In this document: one piece after another, positions 7,324 through 13,154 of the stretch
Layout of the letters: each line of letters opens with the position of its first letter
How positions within the stretch are numbered: position 1 is the stretch's first letter
Assembly: GCA_004000155.1 (NCBI GenBank)
Contig: RCSS01000083.1
Coordinates: forward strand, 1 to 13,154
Direction: 5' to 3'
DNA length: 13,154 nt
Source: Tubulinosema ratisbonensis
Lineage: Eukaryota > Microsporidia > Tubulinosematidae
Notes under the pieces: generated by a model
Seen by the model: the letters and a program-made list of their open reading frames with translations, nothing else
Told to the model about the DNA's origin: nothing
The model's database searches: none
Position numbers and translations under genes: made by a program

Positions 7324-9457
7324 GGACATTTCGCTTCAAAACGATAAATAAAATTGACATTAATTTATAAAATTTACTTGGTAAAATTTTTGTCTCTGTG
7401 TTGCAATATTTAAAAAAAGAAAAAAATTTTATAAATTTATTTGTAAATTTCTGTGTTAAAAACAATGATCTCTAAAATTAAAATAAGCAAATATTACTGA
7501 ACTTTTTTCAAGTAAATACTAAGCTATTGGGACCACATAATGTTAAGAATATAAAAATACATCATCGTTCTAGAATACAACCTGGGTTAATTATTTTTGA
7601 CAAATTTACAACCTTTGACTAAATTTATCATGTTCGTTATTTGATATTTATTTTCTTTTTCTTCTTTTCGTGGGTGAGAGAAAGGTTACATCTAAAGATT
7701 CTTTGCATTCTTTTGGTCGGATTTTTCCTCTCTAATAAATTAATATTTGATAAAGTCATTTTTTCTCCTCCTAGCTACCATTATAAGGCAAGTTTAATTC
7801 TTTTGTAGTTTTTAAGGTTTAAATTGAACAACTAGTTGATTTAAGTTCTTAAAACAGCGAAACTTGTTAAATTTTTCTTGATTGGTCAAATACCACACCA
7901 ACTCTTTTTAGTTTTTTGGTTATTTTCTTTTACACAATTAAGACTATTTGTATTGAAAGTTAAGTTCGCAATATTTAAAAATTAATTACATTAAATAATA
8001 TAATGACTCGTTGAGATAATTCAAAAAAAATTAAAATATAATTATTTGAACATATGAGTGAGTGGAAGCAGATTCAAGGAGAAGGTATACCGAGAAGATC
8101 TTCGTATGGAATTCCATCCCTTGGAACAAAAAAAGCAGATTCAAGAGTGTAAAAATATGCAAATAAAATCAATAATTATCAGTTTACGATTATCATAATA
8201 AAAATAAGGAAGCCCCTTTATTTCTGGACAGTAATATTTTATATTTTGATAAAAAGGGGTTTAGCTTTTAAAATTTATAAATAAAATTATATTATTATCA
8301 AAGCAATATACATAATCCATAGGAGTAAATTGAATAAATTATCAATAAATTTGCTCCATTAAAATAAATAAAATATTTGATTAGTTTTGAGATATCAAAG
8401 GTTTATTTTTTGAATGCTTTTATTTAATACTGAATGGTTTGTAGACTACTATGCTTAAGTAATATTTAAGATATTTCATTCATAAAATCCTTCCTTTTTT
8501 CTTCTTGCTATAATCCTTAGAGGTCAAGTGTAAATTATTCTATGATTTTATTCTAGAAAAGAATTCTGTTGACCAATTTTACTGCAAATAAATTTAAATA
8601 GTAAATTCAAATCCTGATTTTTAATAACAACACCTTTTTTCTTATTAAATACATTAATTTTTATGTTTTTTATCAATTTAACATATAAAATAACAAAGGA
8701 TTTTCTATATTTTCAAACTACTTTACTACTTAAAAAATTATTTCTCTTTTAAGTCATTTCAAAAGAAATTTTATGAAGGTCTATGTCATAATCGAAATTT
8801 CTCTAGTTTAGACTACTTCGACTTATGCTAACGCATATATAATTAAAATGTTTTTTTATTCATCTCATTTAACTGATTGTCAGTTTCTTCGCCAGTTTAT
8901 ACCATTATTTTTAATTATAAAACATTATTTATCTTGAAAGAAAAATATAATGCCTCGTTTACAACTATGATTAAATTATTAATATAAACTATGTTGCCCT
9001 CTTAATAAATATCAGAAATGATTTTTTAGTTCTATAATATTTATTTTGTAAATTCCCAAAGTATTTAGATTTTTAAATATATATGTTCTAAAGAATCAAG
9101 ATTTTAAAAAGGACGATATTACTTTTACAATAATTTACTATTTTTAATTCCTTATATTTTACATAACTAAATTAAATGAAGTACGAAAACGATTTTTTAT
9201 AAAAATAATCTTCTTTTTATATCTGAGATTAATAAATATTGTTGCTATAAATTTACATTTTTTAAATTATGCATTATTATATATTTCATTACATGACATT
9301 TCTATAAAATAGCTAATATTTACACTGAATTTTACTTAACTTATTTACTTTAATAAAATTGAAAAATTTATATGTTTTTTTTCAACACCTAATATTTTTA
9401 TAATAAAATTATTTAAAAGTTTTCAAAAGGAATTTCAATATATAGCTTAATAATAAA
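7324..9457. other. AT-rich desert, first part of the gap before membrane gene 3
   Basis: No intact gene is supported. On the plus strand, 7482-7808 is one frame with a single stop at 7620. It is phenylalanine/leucine-rich because the DNA is T-rich, has no ATG at its head and resembles nothing I know. On the minus strand, 7637-7759 is a 40-codon ATG ORF inside the same stretch (basic, RKNPTKRMQRIFRCN), also unrecognised. A 32-codon ORF at 8054-8152 is listed separately. From about 8160 to 9450 I see only stop-rich AT sequence. Confidence 0.5.
8054..8152 (+). pseudogene. Short ORF, possible N-terminal fragment of an Ndc80/HEC1-like gene (tentative)
   Basis: An ATG opens 32 codons of clearly non-simple sequence (with IPRRSSYGIPSLGTKK then ADSR) before a TAA. 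Base composition is noticeably richer in G and C than the surroundings. The RRSS...DSR pattern, followed in the next frame (from about 8149) by CKNMQIKSIIISL, is reminiscent of the conserved entry of the kinetochore protein Ndc80 (basic RRSS tail, then DPRPLxDKxxQ). If that is right, this is a broken 5' remnant: the readable part ends by about 8200 and nothing of the calponin-homology domain or coiled coil follows. No CCC motif precedes the ATG. The assignment rests on a short, low-information match and could be chance. Confidence 0.25.
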
Positions 9458-9637
9458 ATGATGTTACGTAAAAAAATAAAAAGTAACAGGGATAATTTGA
9501 TACTATCTAGTGTCTCTAAAATATTTTTTCGGTTTCCACGATTTTATTCAGTATTTAATAATATTTTTAAATTTTCGAAGATGCCTGATTTACGTATAAG
9601 TTTTAATTTTCCAAAAAAATTTTTGTTTAGAAAGTAA
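9458..9637 (+). CDS. Small basic protein candidate, 59 residues, unrecognised
   Basis: An ATG-ATG start opens 59 codons ending in TAA. The peptide is strongly basic and aromatic (MMLRKKIKSN at the start, then FFRFPRFYSVF near residues 23-33, and FPKKFLFRK at the end). It has no acidic stretch and no clear membrane span. It is the longest ATG-initiated frame I found in the 4.4-kb gap between membrane genes 2 and 3. There is no CCC motif before the ATG, unlike the three intact genes, which argues against expression. It could be a chance frame, a fragment of a decayed gene, or a small real gene. Confidence 0.25.
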   Translation: MMLRKKIKSNRDNLILSSVSKIFFRFPRFYSVFNNIFKFSKMPDLRISFNFPKKFLFRK

Positions 9638-10674
9638 CTAGAAAAAAAAGAGGGTTAATATTATAGTATCTTTTGTTCATTAAATAAATTGCTCAAGCAA
9701 ATCGGGGTTTTTATAGCGAAAAATTCCTTTAAAACTAGTAAATATTAAAATTTTTTGCGTTTAATAACTGAAGATAAAAGAGAAGAAAAACAAATAGTAA
9801 ATAAAAATTAATTTTTTTGTGAAAATATTGCCAATAGATTTTAAACGACAGTATTTAATTTAAAAATTAATAAATGCGGGAATTATTTTTGGTGATACAA
9901 AAAAACTGCAAAAATTACAATTAAAAACGAAATTTAAATTATATAAATTCTCGGTTGATCTGCAAAACCAGTTATCAATACAAATAATTTTAGTCAAATT
10001 TTGAATTATTATTGTAAAAAGCACTTACATGTAAATAAAAAAAAACTTTTGATGGAACATATTCCATCAATGAACAAAAAAGGACCTCGAAATGTTTCTA
10101 CCAAAGGAAAGTAAAAATTCCCAGTGGAACAAATGAATATGGAGTTAAATAAACAATTATTATAAATGCATTTTTTAAAAAGTATCTTCTAAATTATAAA
10201 ACATTTAAAGTGGTACCAAAGAGATACTATAATTTTTAAATAGGAGATATTGAATTTCGCACACTATTAGCATTATCAACTATTTATTTGTATCAATTAA
10301 AAATTTTTTAATAATCTTAAAAGTTAATGAGATTTTATAATATGTAAACATTAAGGATCGTATTGTACGAAAATTTTAGTTAACCCTTAGAGAAACATAA
10401 AAAAGATTTTCTATTGAATATGCAGAATCTAATAATAGAAAAATAACAGATCATTTCAAGTAAAAAGGGTTTAAGGAAGTTTTTTCGCCAAATATTTTAC
10501 ATGATTTAAAAAAAATGAGAAATTATTCCCATAAGCTAGAAATTAATGATTTTTTTATAAAATAATTATGTAATTTATAAAAGAAATTAGCTGAAAAATT
10601 CATATTCTGTCACCTTTATTTTGCTATTTAAACGAGACTAGAATCTAACATACAAAAATCTAAATAAATTTTTC
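9638..10674. other. AT-rich region with possible decayed coding sequence
   Basis: No intact gene. Between about 10024 and 10320 the codon texture looks less random: one frame reads MEHIPSMNKKGPRNVSTKGK before a TAA, and a neighbouring frame reads IGDIEFRTLLALSTIYLYQL at about 10243-10302. I do not recognise a family. An 8-bp inverted repeat (TGATGGAA / TTCCATCA, 10050-10069) lies inside it. This could be an old, heavily decayed gene or transposon. Confidence 0.35.
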
Positions 10675-10681
10675 GTGAACG

Positions 10682-10706
10682 GAAAACTCAGCAACTCCTA
10701 TATAAT
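10682..10706 (+). repeat. Left terminal inverted repeat (25 bp)
   Basis: Every base of this 25-mer is matched by the reverse complement of 11278-11302. It contains the non-AT core CTCAGCAACTCC, so the match cannot be explained by AT richness. Confidence 0.9.
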
Positions 10707-10712
10707 AAAATT

Positions 10713-10743
10713 AATAAAAATTTAATTGAATAAAAATTTAATT
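10713..10743 (+). repeat. Two tandem copies of AATAAAAATTTAATT
   Basis: Exact 15-bp copies at 10713-10727 and 10729-10743 are separated by a single G, just inside the left terminal repeat of the mobile element. This may be replication slippage in low-complexity DNA or a subterminal repeat of the element. Confidence 0.6.
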
Positions 10744-10868
10744 AGATTAAATCAGAATAAATTATAAATTGATGATAAATATAATATTTTAATTAATATA
10801 ATTTACTCATAAAATAAATAAGTTATAAGTTCAAAAACGAAGTTGATTCCACAATTTCAACCAAAATT

Positions 10869-11207
10869 CTAAATTAAAAAATTGTTTGGTTTATTCTCCA
10901 TTTTAAAATATTTTTTATTTCTGATAATAGATAACCTGTTTTCATTTCTTATATGTTTTATTCTGATGGCATCTATAAGATTTTTCATTTTTTCAACATT
11001 GATTTTCCTTATTATATCGATTTTATTAGGTTGGTGACAATGGCTATTAATAACATTAAATCCGAAAAAATCTACCTCATAATCTAGAGTTGATATGGCA
11101 CTTCCTCCACACTCACTCACAGTGCATGCTAAATTATAGTTGTACTGTTTTTTTGAAATTTTAAAAGTATAGAAATCCTTGACAATTAAAATTACATTCC
11201 TTTGGTT
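10869..11207 (-). pseudogene. FLYWCH-type zinc-finger fragment (transposase N-terminus remnant)
   Basis: On the minus strand an open frame runs from just after a stop (11208-11210) to a stop ending at 10869. It reads VILIVKDFYTFKI, then QYNYNLACTVSEC with GGSAIST, and then FFGFNVINSHCHQPNK. The Cys codons at 11124-11126 and 11109-11111 (C-x4-C) and the His codons at 11040-11042 and 11034-11036 (H-x-H) have the FLYWCH C2H2 arrangement. The aromatic position usually held by Trp before the first Cys is Leu-Ala here. No ATG occurs before or within the finger; the first in-frame Met lies after it (MKNLIDA), so the copy cannot make an intact finger by normal initiation. The finger is followed by a lysine-rich tail of about 55 residues and no catalytic domain. 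It sits wholly within the inverted-repeat element. Confidence 0.7.
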
Positions 11208-11277
11208 TTAAATTATGAACATAATGTATAGTATTTAATTTAAAAAAAATATATTCTTTGTTTTAATTTTCTATTAA

Positions 11278-11302
11278 ATTATATAGGAGTTGCTGAGTTT
11301 TC
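11278..11302 (-). repeat. Right terminal inverted repeat (25 bp)
   Basis: This is the exact reverse complement of 10682-10706. It is followed after one base by GTGAAC, the same word that precedes the left repeat. Confidence 0.9.
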
Positions 11303-11309
11303 AGTGAAC

Positions 11310-11719
11310 CGAATTTTTTGCTCATATGATTTTAATGTATTTTTCTTTATTCTTATATGAAATATCAGTCGTAGTTATTTTTAAAAATTTAAATTGACTT
11401 TATAATCTAAGTAACTTTTTGCATGTTTCGACTTAGGAAAAAAGTAGAGGTTTTAGAGATTCTTTATATACATTTACAAACAGAAATTTGACTGCCATTT
11501 AATCATAAGTTATTATACTTTTTAAATTCGTTATAGCAAAAATAGTGATAGACCAAATGCTATAAAAATTTTTTTGGCTTTGAAGAATTTTAGTTTTAAG
11601 GGCAAAAGATTTTTCATTGATATGCAAATATATTTCTTAGCTCGTTAAAGATATTTCTGTAATAAATAAATTATCAATAGCTTATCATATTATTATTTAA
11701 ACTAAAAATTGATGCAAAA
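11310..11719. other. Upstream flank of membrane gene 3
   Basis: AT-rich and stop-rich on both strands, with no gene seen. It separates the mobile element from the next gene and must hold that gene's promoter. No clear TATA box can be told from background. Confidence 0.5.
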
Positions 11720-11723
11720 CCCC
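11720..11723 (+). promoter_or_regulatory. CCCC start-proximal motif of gene 3
   Basis: CCCC ends 4 nt before the ATG at 11728, the third instance of this arrangement in the window. It selects the 292-codon frame over the overlapping frame that opens at 11709 and runs only 88 codons. Confidence 0.65.
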
Positions 11724-11727
11724 ATAA

Positions 11728-12606
11728 ATGCCACACACAAGAAAGAAAAAACGGGTGACTCTGTTTATACCACATCCAAATATTCTAACTTCAACACCAA
11801 CAACAAACACATGGAAAGAATCTATGTTCTTAGTATATATCAAAGTGGAAGGTATACTACATTTAAAGTTTTTATCTTTTATGTCTTTAAGAATCTTAAA
11901 TTTAAAAAGTTATTACATCTTGTTTTCCTTTTACGTTTTTTTATTGACTGTGGTTTGTATTGTCGACTTTTTTAATGAAAAAGTAAGAAACTGGAAATAT
12001 GCAAATTTTATAAGTTCGTGTAAAAAAACACTGAAACTTTTATCAGCAATAAATATAATTTTATATTTATTGTCAAATATAGCAAATATCATAAAAATTT
12101 TATTATTAACTTGCTATAATATTAGAGATCAACTTTATGATTATAAAAGTACCTTTTTGGTTTTTTTTACTATCGGATTAGTTGTGTCTTTTATTTGTAT
12201 GATTGCATATGATTTTAAAAAAGAACTTTATAATTTATTTAAAAACGACAGTTCTTGTTCTTTTGAAAAAATCAGCGATATATTTAGAAAGCTTTTTTAT
12301 TATACATTTATAAGTTTCTCAATTCAAATTTATAATATTATGTCTTTAATTTATTTGCGTAACTTGTTTTTTGCGCTATTTATTTATACTTCTTGTTTCA
12401 TTTCAATCCCATATCTTTTCATTTATAAGATTAACAAAGAAGAACTTCTATGTTTAAAAAAAGAAGTTTTTATGGATTTTCTTGTGAACTTAATTTCGAT
12501 TTTTATGTTTTGTAATGAGATTGTATTAGAAGTTTTTTTATTTAATTTGAATCAGACAAATGTATGGGGTTATTTTGTATATCCATTATATTTCTATCAC
12601 GAATGA
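11728..12606 (+). CDS. Polytopic membrane protein, paralogue family member 3 (unknown function)
   Basis: A 292-residue intact ORF. Its N-terminus is short and basic (MPHTRKKKRV), then Pro/Thr-rich to about residue 28. Hydrophobic segments at about 59-81, 102-128, 142-160, 190-208, 212-232 and 248-272 predict six spans. It aligns along its whole length with the gene at 6469: NTWKESMFLVY near 27, ILYLLSNIAN at exactly 111-120, the loop YKINKEELLCLKKEV (233-247) and IFMFCNE (258-264) with Glu268 and FNL (272-274). Charged loops such as YDFKKELYNLFKN (161-173) and EKISDIFRK (180-188) probably face one side of the membrane. The start is fixed by CCCC 4 nt upstream. It ends in TGA, with AATAAA 6 nt later (12613-12618). 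A mobile-element remnant lies about 0.4 kb upstream but does not touch the gene. I recognise no known family and assign no function. Confidence 0.88.
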   Translation: MPHTRKKKRVTLFIPHPNILTSTPTTNTWKESMFLVYIKVEGILHLKFLSFMSLRILNLKSYYILFSFYVFLLTVVCIVDFFNEKVRNWKYANFISSCKKTLKLLSAINIILYLLSNIANIIKILLLTCYNIRDQLYDYKSTFLVFFTIGLVVSFICMIAYDFKKELYNLFKNDSSCSFEKISDIFRKLFYYTFISFSIQIYNIMSLIYLRNLFFALFIYTSCFISIPYLFIYKINKEELLCLKKEVFMDFLVNLISIFMFCNEIVLEVFLFNLNQTNVWGYFVYPLYFYHE

Positions 12607-13154
12607 TGTTAAAATAAAAAAAATTAAACAATTTTTTTGAGTAGATAAAGTAAGAGTAATTTTATATTAAATAAAAATATTTTGTATCAATTTTAATTTC
12701 TTAAATATTACAGAGAATACCATTATATCTCAAATCTTGATTTCTTTTAGAATATTTTTAAAATTTATTCTCTTTTAAAATGCTTAATTGTATAAAAGTT
12801 ATACTTAAACGACTTTTCTATCTATAAAATTACAAACACCACACTTGAATAAAGTACATCTGCAATTTTTTATCTTTTCAATACCTTCCTCGTTTTTATA
12901 ATAATCCATTTTTAAAATATTCATAGATAAGAAATAAATTTGTCATTTTGTAGATATTTACCAGACTTGCTTAATTAATTCTCAAAGAATTCGTCTTAAC
13001 CAAAAAAATAACAAATATTTTATTTAAAAAAACTTTTTAGTATTTATAACCAGAAGCTTTTTGAATTTGATAAGCTTGTTCATCATGTTGTATTCTAATA
13101 CAAATTAAAATTATAGTTTAGATTTATATCATTTGATCATATAAATGTTCTTAA
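12607..13154. other. Right-hand AT-rich flank
   Basis: Mostly stop-rich AT sequence. It contains one minus-strand 39-codon ORF with a cysteine cluster (12805-12924, listed separately). Near 13060-13125 on the minus strand is a short frame without ATG (IRIQHDEQAYQIQKASGYKY then stop), whose residue mix looks protein-like but is too short to judge. Confidence 0.45.
12805..12924 (-). CDS. Tiny ORF with CxC-x4-C-x2-C cluster, unrecognised
   Basis: An ATG opens 39 codons to TAA on the minus strand. The N-terminal half is acidic and polar (MDYYKNEEGIEKIKN). The C-terminal half packs four cysteines at residues 21, 23, 28 and 31 (CRCTLFKCGVC), a spacing that could bind zinc. There is no CCC motif upstream and no recognisable domain. 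It may be a fragment of a decayed zinc-ribbon protein or a chance frame. Confidence 0.2.
   Translation of the reverse strand: MNILKMDYYKNEEGIEKIKNCRCTLFKCGVCNFIDRKVV

Larger units (their letters stand above)
10675..11309 (-). mobile_element. Non-autonomous DNA transposon with 25-bp TIRs and a FLYWCH remnant
   Basis: Two perfect 25-bp inverted repeats bound about 620 bp: GAAAACTCAGCAACTCCTAT... at 10682-10706 and its reverse complement at 11278-11302. One base outside each end lies the same 6-bp word GTGAAC (10675-10680 and 11304-11309), which looks like a target-site duplication. The interior carries a minus-strand FLYWCH zinc-finger frame that begins about 70 bp inside the right-hand repeat, followed by AT-rich filler up to the left-hand repeat. 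FLYWCH fingers are typical N-terminal DNA-binding modules of MULE-type transposases. The simplest reading is an internally deleted derivative that kept its ends and the first part of its transposase gene. TSD length (6 exact bases, up to 8-9 with mismatches) does not settle the superfamily. It lies about 0.4 kb upstream of membrane gene 3. Confidence 0.75.

Noticed and set aside
7274..7465. Minus-strand 63-codon frame at the end of membrane gene 2
   Set aside because: It overlaps the 3' end of the supported gene, has low complexity (Lys/Phe/Ile from AT DNA) and lacks any start motif.
7482..7808. Plus-strand frame with a single stop, suggesting a fourth membrane-protein relic
   Set aside because: It has no ATG, its hydrophobicity is explained by T-rich DNA, and the family motifs of the three paralogues are absent.
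11709..11975. Overlapping 88-codon plus-strand frame at the start of membrane gene 3
   Set aside because: It lies in a different frame from the 292-residue protein, which aligns with its paralogues and has the CCCC motif; the short frame shows no family features.

Overview
The window looks like part of an expanded, gene-poor, extremely AT-rich eukaryotic genome, most likely a microsporidian. This is inferred from four things: the base composition; intron-less genes set far apart; an exact CCC/CCCC run 2-4 nt before the ATG of all three intact genes, which is the known microsporidian start-proximal motif; and relics of transposon families (Tc1/mariner, Merlin/ISXO2-like, FLYWCH-bearing) that are common in large-genome microsporidia such as Edhazardia, Anncaliia or Hamiltosporidium. 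No species can be fixed from the sequence alone, and no homology search was possible.

Layout. 1-1180: AT-rich desert with one odd GC-richer patch (about 296-370). 1181-2136: a Tc1/mariner transposase relic broken by stops and frameshifts. 2342-3220: a Merlin (IS1595/ISXO2-like) transposase relic, also frameshifted, but with its zinc-ribbon cysteines and DDE codons still readable. 3221-4850: non-coding, with short degenerate repeats. 4872-5750, 6469-7323 and 11728-12606: three intact plus-strand genes for polytopic membrane proteins of 292, 284 and 292 residues. 7324-11719: about 4.4 kb of desert between the second and third gene. It holds a few tiny ORFs or relics and a neat 0.6-kb transposon-like element (10675-11309) with 25-bp perfect terminal inverted repeats, a 6-bp flanking direct repeat and a FLYWCH zinc-finger remnant on the minus strand. 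12607-13154: AT-rich flank with one 39-codon cysteine-bearing ORF.

The three membrane proteins are divergent paralogues. They share a short basic N-terminus, about six hydrophobic segments in the same order, an Asn-[IL]-Ala motif in the second segment and a diagnostic motif in the last segment (F-[LM]-F-x-[NT]-[DEQ]-x3-[EQ]-...-[FY]-N). I do not recognise the family. It looks lineage-specific and dispersed in tandem, and is the best candidate here for something undescribed. Nothing in the sequence shows what the proteins do, beyond being integral membrane proteins with conserved polar residues inside one membrane span.
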